Shown in pieces: positions 54,351 to 64,000 of a DNA stretch of 64,000 nucleotides. A program made the position numbers and the translations under genes. The stretch is from Kalaharituber pfeilii (taxonomy: Eukaryota > Ascomycota > Pezizomycetes > Pezizales > Pezizaceae). Positions within the stretch are counted from its first letter, which is position 1, and each line of letters begins with the position of its first letter. The notes beneath the pieces are model-generated. The model had not been told where the DNA came from. It saw nothing but the letters and a program-made list of their open reading frames with translations, and made no database searches. The stretch spans positions 2,294,001-2,358,000 of the forward strand of contig WHUZ01000002.1 of the NCBI GenBank assembly GCA_015179045.1. The letters are read 5' to 3'.

Positions 54351-56506
54351 TATAAAGTTTGTATCCAGATAGATTCTGTTTAATTATTATCCTGTAAGGG
54401 AGAAGTTGTGATGTGTATTACTCAAGTGTCAGAGATCTGAGGAAGAGAAGTTGGCAAGCTTTGTAGCAGTGCAATACTTTGTAGCAGTCTAAGTTTGATT
54501 TTTCGGTTATGTCAAACGTGAAGCCTTCAAAGGTCAGCTACATATAAGGCGGAGGGTGCAGGCCGATTGCTGTTTAAAAGACTACATGAGCACATATTGC
54601 TCATTGATTACTGCAAGCATGCGCATGTTTCTAAGATACAACTTACCTGAGGCCCTGCGGGGTAAAGTCTGGGTACGAGAACAGGTGGATAGGAGAACAG
54701 GCGGGGTTTTGCAAGGGTATGATTTGGGATTGATTACAAGCAAGAAGCCATTACATGCATATGTGCCCGCGCTGCTCAATGGAATGTTGGTTCAAAATGA
54801 CTGGCCCGGGCCACCCATAATCTTCTCATTCTACTTATGACACACACATCCTCCATCAAATCCAGTGAGGCTGTCTTGGGAGTATGGCACAGTTGATAGC
54901 TACATGTATCGAAAAAGATCTAGTTACTAATTATTATTATCATATCTTTAGTACTGAAACCCCCCACAACAGCAACACGTCCTCTACAGCGAAATAGCAA
55001 AAAAAAGAAAAGAAAAGAGAAGAAAAAAAGCTTTTTCACCATACTCTGGCAGTAAACAGCGGGAATGACAGGATTACTAAAGACCCCCTCTAGGCTTTAC
55101 CACTATTTTGATCTATATGTTGCGTGTATTGCTAATAGCATTATTAACACAGCTAGGATGGTCCAGCCGCCTGTGACAATGAAGAGATGAAGAGATGACA
55201 AACCGCACGAGGGTTTATTTCCTAATCAAGAGAAATGCCAAGACCTGACCTTATGCACATCCAATCACGGCATTTGCTTCCACGTTCTGTACGAGTTGTT
55301 GCTCACTGTTCTGTACCATTTCGTACGCTCAAATTCCACTATATTCAATACTTCTATAGCTCTAATTTACATATCTTATTATCTTTTCTTATCATCTTTT
55401 GTAATCTACTAAGGTTGTCCTTCATTCCACTACTTAGTAGATGAGTTACGCTTAGCCACAAAGGACCTGCTTTTTCCCAATAATTTATGAGGCTAAATCT
55501 ACTACCAAAGGACCTAAGGCAGCAAGGAATTGTTGAAATTGAAAACTAGATTCCTACGGAGCTTTGAGACTTATAGTACTGTCTTTTTTATCCTTTTTCT
55601 CGATGGAAATCTTTGTGAGAGGAAAAAATGAAACTAGAGGAGAATAATTATCATAGTCAGGGTAGTGATGGATTACTGCGGTCACCAAGTCACAATAGGC
55701 TGATATGAGGGTAAGTGCTAGTAGTGAAATCCGAAGTTGAGCTTTTGATTGTAAGGGGTAGTCTTGTAACCAGTGTAAGGAGGTCAACTATGTATAAGAA
55801 TTTACTATTTAACACTTCCCACGATTTTCCACCAAATCTAGAGAGGGAAATCCTCAGTTTGCCATGAATGACTTTGTTTTTGGGAAACGTTGGTCTTCAG
55901 CCGCAGTTATGCCCAACGTTTCAATAAACGAAATGGATTAGATTTAACATGTATCTAAAGAGTTTACAACGATGTACGACACTTGTCTCACATGTACATA
56001 AACCCCGTTCGGTTGTACTTGCGTACTTGTAATACATCAAATATCTGTGTAATAAGTTAGTGTCCCACGTTATCCAGGTTTTGTTCTGTCAAATCTTTAC
56101 ATGTACTTGTGTTCACAAACATATTTCAATCCTTTACCGCAACCATTCATTTGCCAAAACTGGAGCTCGAGTATCACGCCCAGCTGGGAGAAATTGGAAC
56201 AAAACCCCGTGTATATAATATACCAGATTTGCAATAGTAGTTGGAACTACGGCCCACCTCCAAATTAGGTAGGCTTATAGGCACACAAGTAAAATAATGC
56301 AAAGTAGTACTGTTAGTCCCTTTCCCCATCCACCCTGCTTTCTCCTTTGCGCTCACCTTGTGAATGCATCCTTCATCCCTCCCCCAAACCTGCTCATCAT
56401 CCTCAGTGATCGCCCCATCTCCCCTCCGTCGCCTCTAATTTTCCCTCTCACCTGCAAATAGCCCCGCACTATACACAAAGCATAGAAACTCACATCTCAA
56501 TACAAG
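54351..56506. other. Intergenic, nothing recognised
   Basis: About 2.1 kb between divergently placed genes, AT-rich with short frames, an A/G-rich run at 54998-55030, and no recognisable gene or repeat. Both ends presumably hold promoters. Confidence 0.5.
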
Positions 56507-59500
56507 ATGCCACCTCCCCTCCTCATTTACCCCCGTCAGCGCTCCACGCCCACACCCTATACCTATCCCACTCTCCTCTTCCACGCTTTCCTCGTCTCCG
56601 CAGTCCTCTTATCTGTCCCCTTCCTAGCTTACTTTAGCTTTCTGAGGTGGAGGCGATGGAGATCGAGTCGTCAGCTACGTCTACATCTATATGATCAGCA
56701 ACAAAAAAGGAGGGTCAGTGGTGGTGTCATGGGGAACAAGCACAAGTGCCCCTACCTTGCCCCTGGGAGGGTCAGAGGTAACAGTCTAGGAACCGGACAA
56801 GGGGTTTTGGTCGTCGGCTATGACTCTGGGGTCGACACTACCAGAGACATCGATCCCACAAATTCAAAAAACAGGCAAGACCTCGAATCCGGCCTCCAAG
56901 AAGACCTCACACTCCCAAATGACAACGTAAACACAAACCACGGCAATGGGACTTTGCACGTCTTAACCTCTACCCTCCGCACTATCCTCCTCCGCACTGG
57001 TCTCACACACACAAACAAGGATACTACCGCACCCACACCCATAAACAATCATGCTACACTTCCACTGCCTGCAGTGCAAGTTCGACGAATCAAGATCTTT
57101 CGGGGGAGGACATTGCAGGATCAGGCACCGGGGAGTGTTGGGAGCAAGATGGGCTCAGGACTACAGTGGCTGAGTAGTATTGCTGGTGAGTTTCTGGAGG
57201 AAAAACTGGTTGTGATCAAAAATGGTAGCGGTGGCAGAGAATTTTCAAGATGTGCAGAGGGGTTGAGGGGTGGAGAGGAGAGTTGCCGGCTTCTTGGTAA
57301 TGCTGACGGGAGGGAACGGAGGCAAGTTAGGGGAGGGCTGAGGAGCGTGAGTTTGAACGCGGATGTAGATTCGCGGTTGGGGATAAGTGGGTCAACGTTG
57401 AGGAAGAGGTCTTTGGGCGTTGGATTTGGTGATGCTGGTACTGGTGACGGAAATCTGTTGAGGAAGTGTTCGGCGAACAATATTCCAAGAAAAATCAGTT
57501 CCCGGACCATCGTGCACGATGCAGCTGGTAGAATGAAAGAAAACCTTGTCCAGTGGAACAGTGAGATCCATCCAGAAAAGATTAAGAAAGCTATCACAAA
57601 GGACCAGGTCGACTACACCGAAGGAACCATCACCTGGGGTGGCACCATTGCTCACCGGCACGCATCCCGCACCCACGAACGACAACATTGGTGGCACAAA
57701 TTGGCAGCTGGCAGCAGAAACCAGATGAAACGGCAGAACCAAAACACTACCCTCTTCGATGACTTTGGCGGTGTGATCATGGGTGAAGTGGGTAATGACA
57801 TTTCCGGCAACGAAGGCATCTCTAGAACACTTGAGTTGAGGTTTGTAGCGCCGGCTCCAGTAGGAACTATGTGTGTTCATAGTAGAAGTGAAATGGGAGG
57901 ATTGCAGTATTTCATGAGGGGGGCAAGAGAGGATGGGGGAGGTGAGGAGGATGCAAAGATGAGTGACGATGAGGGATTTGAAATGGTTCGATGGACAACT
58001 GATGGCAGTTGTGATGAGAAAGTGGGAAGGAGTGGTATTGCTAGACAGGGCGAGAATCAGGCCAGGGACAACTGGGATTGGCAGATAGATTGGGATAGGG
58101 GTATAGGGGGAAGGTTTGCTTTTCATGGTGCAGGTGGTGCAGACGGTACCAGTGAAAGCATAAGAGATAGTGAGGACCAACGAGCAATGCAGAGGATTGC
58201 TGCGTCTCCCTTGACGGAATCGTATGAGCAGGTGTCCCGGGGTACAGAAGCAGACGTCCGAGTGATGATCTCAAGGAATACCGCCCCATCACATATCACT
58301 TCGTCGACCTCACCAAGCTCACTATCCTCAGGTGGCTCCTCAAACCCACTACCTCCTCTAACTCGCCTCAAACCAGGACAGGAGGCATTGATGTTTCAAT
58401 CTCCCCGCCCTATCACTCCTCTGTCCCCATGGATTCCCCAATATATAGATCGTCCAACTCGCCAACTGCTCCTCCACAGGATCTTTGACCCTCTCTTGCA
58501 GCGTCACAGAAGCTTACTAGTTCCGCCATTGAGTCGGCTGATACTCCACAAGTGGAGAAAGCATAGAACAGCTTTGTGCCGCGAGGAGCCAGGTGAAGTT
58601 GAGGGATACATTACCTCCGTAGATAATCCTCGTAATCGACGAGATCGGGCTTTGCGGTTAAGGTCACTGGGGGTTGGAGACGGAACTACTGGCGTTGACA
58701 GGACATTCAGCCAGCAGAGAAGGGTGTCAGATCCCGGCGTGAGGAGGTGTGTAGGGCAGCTGTGGCTCGATGCGATGGAGTGTGCTCGCAAAGAACATCC
58801 GGAGAGGGGGAGAGAGGCAATTGTGGCGATGAAGAGGGGCATGTCACTGCCATATTTCCCAGGGTGGTTCTCGCCGGGGTGGGAGAGTGAGGAGAAGGAG
58901 GAGGAGGAGGAGGAGGAGGAGAAGGGGTATAGGGTTTTGTATTGTGATAACGAGGAGCAAAGTGAGCTGTATGCAAGTGACGAGGATGTGGATATTGTTT
59001 TGAAGTATGCGGGACGGGAGAGGAGACAGGAGTTGAAAGAGTTATTAAGGGAGTTTAGCGAAGAGATGTTCTTGAAGGAGCTGGATGCGAGATTGGATTG
59101 GTGGTGGTGGCAGACTAGGGGGGGTACAGGAGAGGTTTCTGAAAGGGAGGCTGAAAGGAGGACAGAGCTGTTGCTAGCGAAGGAGGGGAGGAGGCAGATG
59201 ATAGATAATTTGGAAATGGAGAAAGAGTATTTTGATAAGATGTTCGAAGCAGAGTTGAAGGAGGGAAGGAAGTGGAGTGGGGGGGATCCATGGCGTTGGA
59301 TTTTCGACGTACCTGATGGGGTGAGGGATCCAGCGGCGTATTGTTATCCTAAGCCTCCGGATGGACATGGGCCGCTCTATACTGTGGATGGGCTCACAAA
59401 GAAAGACCGCAGACCGATTGCTACGAAATTGAAATTGCGATACAAGCATGCTATAAACGGACTGGGACGATCGGGGTTAGGGGAGAGAATGTGTGAGAGA

Positions 59501-60805
59501 GCAAGGAGGCTGGTACGAGGAGAGGAGAAAATGTGGTGGAGAAGGGGGCAGGAAGAAGTGAGACAGGCGTGGATAGAGTTCGGGGGGGCGTTGAGCGAGG
59601 AGGAGCTTTTCAGCGATGGTCCTGTCGACATTCCCATGGTCCAAAATGCTACGGCAAACACGGATACTAATTCTGCATCAGCGGAGAAGCCCAAGTGTGG
59701 CTCTGCAGTATGGACGATGTTTGATTCTGCCTGTTCGTCAGCATCTACACAACGCATTTTGGAGCGTCAGCTTCATTTGGGGCTGGATGAAGCTGTACCC
59801 GCAGTAAAAGGAGTTACCCTGAATGAGAATATCACTCCTGCTGAGTCCATTCGTTCCGGAGGAAGAGGAATGGCCCACATGGCGGATTTGAGCGGCAAAG
59901 GTATGACAATTGTACAACGAAGGAGAAGACGAAGACGCACTATTTGTAGAGCAGGAGGGCCGGATCAAAGGCTGAGAATGGGGCGGATGAAGTCCAGGTT
60001 ATTGAGATTAGCAAAGAGCAATATTAGTAGAAGCTGGGGAAATGAGAGCGCGATGAGTGGATATGTGGGTGGTGATGAAGAGGATTGTCGACAAGATATA
60101 GTAGTCAGCAAGGAGGAAAGCGAGAGTATTCTAGACCGTGTGTCTAACTCCATAGCGGCACATTCTCGTGCGGTTAGCTTTGGGACAGATACTACGGAGG
60201 TAAGTACTGAAAGTGGACAGAGTGTTCAAACTGTCAGTTCAGGGTTTGGAGATGAATGGGGATGGGCTAGATTAGGTATCAAAGGAAAGAGGCGCGATTT
60301 GAAAAAAGCATTGGGTAATAATGACGGTCCCGCACCGGACGGAAGACAAAGAGAGAGCAAGCGACAGATTTCCGATTCGAGTGATGAGCTTGGGATTGAG
60401 GAGGCAAAGGAAGTGGAATTGATACCAGAGAAAGTCAGAGGAACTTGGGGCAGAGATGGAGGGTACATGAAAATGGCATCTGAACCTACAACGCGATCTT
60501 TTAAAAAAGAGGGTGAAGTTGAATTGGAGACTATGGAGGAGGTTATAATCCTGCAGCAAGTGAATCTTCAGGTTCGAAATTCGGGGGCAGATGTGAAGTT
60601 TAGGCAGAAAAAAAGACGTGGAAGAATAAGGTTGTCATTCTCGCCATTAATTGCTACGGAAGAGAAAATGGATGATAGTTATGATGGTGAAGAAACTTGT
60701 GTGAAGTTAAAGGGAGAAAACACTGAATTAGCCATCCCTCCGAGTACAAATATCGCTTCATCTCCTCTACATCATCCGCAACAGAATTGTATCCATGGCT
60801 CATGA
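56507..60805 (+). CDS. Very long unrecognised membrane-anchored, charge-rich protein (1,432 aa)
   Basis: One uninterrupted frame of 1,432 codons, unusual here because neighbours are intron-rich. After MPPPLLIYPRQRSTPTPYTY there is one strong membrane helix (LLFHAFLVSAVLLSVPFLAY), then a basic stop-transfer segment (RWRRWRSSRQLR). The rest is hydrophilic: a low-complexity middle, a Pro/Ser-rich link, a Glu run encoded by GAG/GAA repeats (58893-58923), and a denser Trp/Arg/Glu part (about 58980-59620) with ARLDWWWWQTRGG and GDPWRWIFDVPDGVRDPAAY, which looks folded. The tail is again low complexity. I recognise no domain. An overlapping frame (60795-60986) could extend the tail after a shift. 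Function unknown. Confidence 0.7.
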   Translation: MPPPLLIYPRQRSTPTPYTYPTLLFHAFLVSAVLLSVPFLAYFSFLRWRRWRSSRQLRLHLYDQQQKRRVSGGVMGNKHKCPYLAPGRVRGNSLGTGQGVLVVGYDSGVDTTRDIDPTNSKNRQDLESGLQEDLTLPNDNVNTNHGNGTLHVLTSTLRTILLRTGLTHTNKDTTAPTPINNHATLPLPAVQVRRIKIFRGRTLQDQAPGSVGSKMGSGLQWLSSIAGEFLEEKLVVIKNGSGGREFSRCAEGLRGGEESCRLLGNADGRERRQVRGGLRSVSLNADVDSRLGISGSTLRKRSLGVGFGDAGTGDGNLLRKCSANNIPRKISSRTIVHDAAGRMKENLVQWNSEIHPEKIKKAITKDQVDYTEGTITWGGTIAHRHASRTHERQHWWHKLAAGSRNQMKRQNQNTTLFDDFGGVIMGEVGNDISGNEGISRTLELRFVAPAPVGTMCVHSRSEMGGLQYFMRGAREDGGGEEDAKMSDDEGFEMVRWTTDGSCDEKVGRSGIARQGENQARDNWDWQIDWDRGIGGRFAFHGAGGADGTSESIRDSEDQRAMQRIAASPLTESYEQVSRGTEADVRVMISRNTAPSHITSSTSPSSLSSGGSSNPLPPLTRLKPGQEALMFQSPRPITPLSPWIPQYIDRPTRQLLLHRIFDPLLQRHRSLLVPPLSRLILHKWRKHRTALCREEPGEVEGYITSVDNPRNRRDRALRLRSLGVGDGTTGVDRTFSQQRRVSDPGVRRCVGQLWLDAMECARKEHPERGREAIVAMKRGMSLPYFPGWFSPGWESEEKEEEEEEEEKGYRVLYCDNEEQSELYASDEDVDIVLKYAGRERRQELKELLREFSEEMFLKELDARLDWWWWQTRGGTGEVSEREAERRTELLLAKEGRRQMIDNLEMEKEYFDKMFEAELKEGRKWSGGDPWRWIFDVPDGVRDPAAYCYPKPPDGHGPLYTVDGLTKKDRRPIATKLKLRYKHAINGLGRSGLGERMCERARRLVRGEEKMWWRRGQEEVRQAWIEFGGALSEEELFSDGPVDIPMVQNATANTDTNSASAEKPKCGSAVWTMFDSACSSASTQRILERQLHLGLDEAVPAVKGVTLNENITPAESIRSGGRGMAHMADLSGKGMTIVQRRRRRRRTICRAGGPDQRLRMGRMKSRLLRLAKSNISRSWGNESAMSGYVGGDEEDCRQDIVVSKEESESILDRVSNSIAAHSRAVSFGTDTTEVSTESGQSVQTVSSGFGDEWGWARLGIKGKRRDLKKALGNNDGPAPDGRQRESKRQISDSSDELGIEEAKEVELIPEKVRGTWGRDGGYMKMASEPTTRSFKKEGEVELETMEEVIILQQVNLQVRNSGADVKFRQKKRRGRIRLSFSPLIATEEKMDDSYDGEETCVKLKGENTELAIPPSTNIASSPLHHPQQNCIHGS

Positions 60806-62462
60806 GCCTGCACTGTATCAAGAGACTAGCACGAGCAGCGGGGGCGGGGAAACTACGGAAGGAGAGATGCGGAGAAGGGAGCTAGGAAAGAGGGTGAGAG
60901 AGGTGGGATCTGAGGCAGGAAAGATAAACGTTGGAGGCAGTAAGGCAGTTGAGAGGGAGAACAAGAAGTGCGCGTATAGGACGTAGAGTGTTCCAATAGG
61001 AGGGAAGGATAGCTATTGCAAATAAAGAAGGCGAGAGAGGAACGCAGAAAAGATAAGAATGACGATGGGGCAGCAGGAAGTGGACAGCACGTTTTGATGG
61101 GAAGGCGGGTCGGTCAGGCTTGGCGATGGTATCATGTGCTCTTCAGGGTAGCACACTATAGTGATCGGTTTTGGGATCATGAGCATTATAGCCTCGGTTT
61201 GTCTTGTTTGTATGCCATTTTATGGCTTTTTTGCTCACAGTATGATGGCATATATTGTACAGGGTGACGAGCAGAGGGAGATTGTGTTCAGTAGTCCCGG
61301 CGTCGCAATTGAATTTCCCATTGGTAGAATTGTCCAAAATTACTCACGTAATACTAGCAGCTCTAATCTTGTGGATGACACTACGGATAAACTTGCGGCA
61401 GTTTGAGGTTTCGGTTGAAGGTCGTGACAACAAGACTCTTTGAGGTGTGGGATGGGAAGATGTTGATGTTAAATGGGGCAAGAACAGCACCATTGGGGTA
61501 GTCTCATCCATTGGGGTGTTTACGAAATAGGGTATAGCTACAATAATCAAGTGCCGGAAGTTGTGCAACCAGACTAGTACTGTTTTGCGGGGTACCATAT
61601 GTACTGTACTATACTATATTTGGTCATTACTAAAGGGTGGCAATTATGACCACTCTCCATAAAACTCCAGATCTTTAACTCTAAAACACTATAACAAAAA
61701 ACAAAAAAAAGAATAGATATCGCTTCGTAACTTTAATCTTCATTGCCTGATCTATCACAACACGATGTAAAACTAATTTTATCTATTTATTTTAGTTGCG
61801 CTTTGGAGCGTTGAAGTTGGGGTGCAATTTACTCTGCGTACAGATGTCCCCAACCGTAGAGTACATATTTGCAATCGCCGCAGCCAGCTGCTATTCTCGT
61901 TGGATATGATAGATGTCTCGGCGATGATGGCGATGGGCAGTGGAACTGACGAATGCAACTTCCGTTGAGAGTTCGTCGGGTGTTGATACTAATTGCAGAA
62001 TGGAGCACTCTGCTCTGCATGCCGTGGTGGCCACGGAGCCAGAGCATATCTGACTAAGCGGAAGCTCGGGTGATGCACCTATCCAAGTGCCCCAGGGTCT
62101 CACTATCATAGGTCCCTGCCACTGTACCCCACCCACCATCAAGACCCGAACCCCCCACCCCCCAATCCCACCCAACCATAGACCACCCCTTTCCCTGTGT
62201 CTCTTGCGTGCTAGCCTCCTGAAATAAAAAGAAAATCCGAAACGAGAAAAAATTTCGTTCAGGCGCCCACATATAATCTCTAATCTGCCCCATACTTCCC
62301 GTCCTTCGCAGCACCAGACTCATTCCCCTTCTCCAACCCCGCTATTCAGTGCAACCCGCTATTCAGTGCAAAAGGACCCAAAACCATCTTCCCTGTCTTC
62401 ACCTTTCCTGTCTTCACCTTTCCACCGCAACCATTTCATCCTCACCACCCAAAGACACCAAG
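60806..62462. other. Intergenic; possible extension of the long ORF, then SAM synthetase promoter
   Basis: A charged frame (60795-60986) overlaps the end of the long gene and may be its tail in another frame. The rest holds short frames and a pyrimidine-rich leader (CTTTCCTGTCTTCACC, twice) just before 62463, as is common for strongly expressed fungal genes. No separate gene is supported. Confidence 0.45.
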
Positions 62463-63866
62463 ATGGGCAGCCTGAGCAACCGAGGAACTTTCTTGTTCAC
62501 ATCCGAGTCCGTCGGAGAGGGTCACACAGATAAGATTGCGTGAGTGAATTGCTGCTGGACTGAATTGGTTAAGACCACATCGCTAATCCTCTGCTGTGCT
62601 GCAGTGATCAAGTGTCAGATGCTGTACTGGACGCCTGCTTGGCTGTTGACCCGTTATCCAAGGTGCGTACCGTCAAGAAGAGAACTTCATAGAGTGGGAG
62701 CTCAGCACTCGAATAATACAGGTCGCTTGCGAGACCGCCACCAAGACCGGTATGGTTATGGTCTTCGGTGAGATCACCACAAAAGCACACCTTGATTTCC
62801 AGAAGATCATTCGTGATACTATCAAAGACATTGGATACGATGACTCTTCAAAGGGATTTGACTACAAGACTTGCAACGTGCTCGTAGCCATTGAGCAGCA
62901 ATCTCCAGACATTGCTCAGGGCCTTCACTACGAGAAGGCCCTCGAGGCTTTGGGTGCTGGTGACCAGGGTATCATGTTTGGATATGCTACTGATGAGACC
63001 CCAGAGCTCCTTCCTCTTACCATTCTCCTGTCTCACAAGCTTAACGCCGCTATGGCAACTGCCCGACGGGATGGTTCTCTCTCATGGTTGAGGCCTGACA
63101 CCAAGACCCAGGTCACAGTTGAATATGCTCACGACGGTGGCGCTGTTGTTCCTAAGCGTGTTGACACAGTTGTCGTATCTGCCCAACATGCCCCAACTAT
63201 CTCTACTGAGGAATTGAGGAAGGAGATTCTTGAGAAGATCATTAAGAAGGTCATCCCGGCTGAGCTGTTGGATGATAGGACTATCTACCACGTACGTTAT
63301 ACCCCTCTACCTTAAGACAATTAGGCGAAGCTGACAATGCTATCAAGATCCAACCGTCTGGTTTGTTCATCATCGGTGGTCCTCAGAGTGATGCTGGTCT
63401 TACTGGTCGTAAGATCATCGTCGACACTTACGGTGGTTGGGGAGCTCATGGAGGTGGTGCTTTCTCCGGCAAGGACTACTCCAAGGTTGACCGATCTGCT
63501 GCCTACCTTGCTCGCTGGATCGCTAAGTCATTGGTTGCCGCTGGGCTTTGCCGAAGGTGCCTTGTTCAACTCTCCTATGCTATTGGTGTTCCAGAGCCCC
63601 TCTCCATTTTCGTTGAGGACTATGGCACTGCAAAAAATGGCTTGACTAGTGAAGACATTGTTGCTATCATCAAGAAAAACTTCGATATGAGACCTGGTGT
63701 CATCGTTCAGGAGCTCGACTTGGCAAAGCCTATCTACTACCAGACCGCAAAGAATGGTAAGCGCCCACTCCCTCTGCGGTACGTTGACCATTCGCTGATG
63801 TATTCCATAGGTCACTTTACCAACCAAAACTTCTCTTGGGAGAAGCCAAAGAAACTTGTCTTCTGA
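62463..63866 (+). CDS. SAM1: S-adenosylmethionine synthetase
   Basis: Five exons starting with the ATG at 62463 ([55 protein letters not shown]). The body has [70 protein letters not shown] and [20 protein letters not shown], and the last exon ends [18 protein letters not shown]. The enzyme makes SAM from methionine and ATP; the GHTDK, GAGDQG and GGGAFSGKD motifs hold catalytic and metal-binding residues. All introns are GT..AG and the frame is whole. The product supplies methyltransferases such as the one at 23.8 kb, without implying a cluster. Confidence 0.97.
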
Positions 63867-64000
63867 TTTATGCCCTATTCACCTTAGTCGGCGATATGGG
63901 TAATCATTTCTTCCAATTTTCTCGGTTGACTTAGCTAGTAACTTTTATTTTTTTCTATTTCGGGATTTTCTATTGCTCATTTTATCGGCATATTGTTTTG
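63867..64000. other. 3' flank of the SAM synthetase gene
   Basis: T-rich 3' untranslated sequence to the window end; nothing else seen. Confidence 0.5.

Noticed and set aside
57121..58180. Minus-strand frames of 158 and 262 codons inside the long ORF
   Set aside because: They overlap the 1,432-codon frame, have antisense-like composition and no recognisable motif.

Overview
This is a filamentous-ascomycete (Pezizomycotina) nuclear window. The genes are split by short introns of about 50-100 bases with GT..AG ends and CTAAC/CTAAT-like branch sites, transcripts lie on both strands without operons, and the products are fungal: a PHO85/PHOA-type kinase, a FunK1 fungal-type kinase, an ABC-C pump, a VBA-type transporter and a Pgc1-like phospholipase. 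Intron density, three microexons and repeat-rich gaps would suit an early-diverging lineage such as Pezizomycetes; that placement is inference. Nothing bacterial, viral or CRISPR-like was seen, and no convincing rRNA or tRNA gene.

Layout. 24-2883: the N-terminal part of an Scd6/LSM14-like Sm protein read in frame into a FunK1 kinase domain, followed by a 3' tail that recurs in a pogo-like element near 52.6-53.1 kb. 3.8-4.4 kb: a doubtful minus-strand gene with one in-frame stop. 5.4-7.5 kb: PHO85/PHOA kinase with a glutamine-rich tail, behind a leader with no ATG for about 1.27 kb that stays open in frame with the kinase. 10.4-12.4 kb: 14-helix MFS transporter. 12.8-14.3 kb (minus): two-domain glyoxalase I with an apparent AT-AC intron next to a 13-nt exon. 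16.8-22.7 kb: ABC-C full transporter. 23.8-24.8 kb: SAM-dependent methyltransferase. 25.1-26.7 kb (minus): actin-related protein Arp2. 28.0-29.4 kb: wreck of an aldehyde dehydrogenase. 30.2-31.9 kb: glutathione-dependent formaldehyde dehydrogenase. 34.3-35.7 kb: glycerophosphodiester phosphodiesterase. 36.7-38.3 kb (minus) and 38.6-40.1 kb: divergent pair ALG7 / SEH1. 40.1-44.2 kb: repeat island with a perfect 134-bp inverted repeat and a minisatellite. 44.3-45.1 kb: complex I subunit of the NDUFA8 type. 48.0-49.5 kb: unrecognised membrane protein. 49.8-51.9 kb (minus): FGGY-family sugar kinase. 52.35-53.12 kb: non-autonomous pogo-like transposon. 53.3-54.35 kb (minus): purine nucleoside phosphorylase. 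56.5-60.8 kb: very long unrecognised membrane-anchored, charge-rich protein. 62.5-63.9 kb: S-adenosylmethionine synthetase.

Most genes are unrelated housekeeping functions: cell-cycle/phosphate signalling, one-carbon and glutathione chemistry (glyoxalase I, formaldehyde dehydrogenase, SAM synthetase, methyltransferase), N-glycan initiation, nuclear pore, actin nucleation, respiration. They do not form a biosynthetic cluster. The most unusual signals are the ATG-free, in-frame leader of the PHO85 gene, the AT-AC intron candidate in glyoxalase I, the link between a FunK1 kinase and a pogo-type transposon, and the perfect foldback at 40.7-41.0 kb. Two one-base coding gaps (glyoxalase I, ALG7) fall in runs of four C/G and may be sequence errors.
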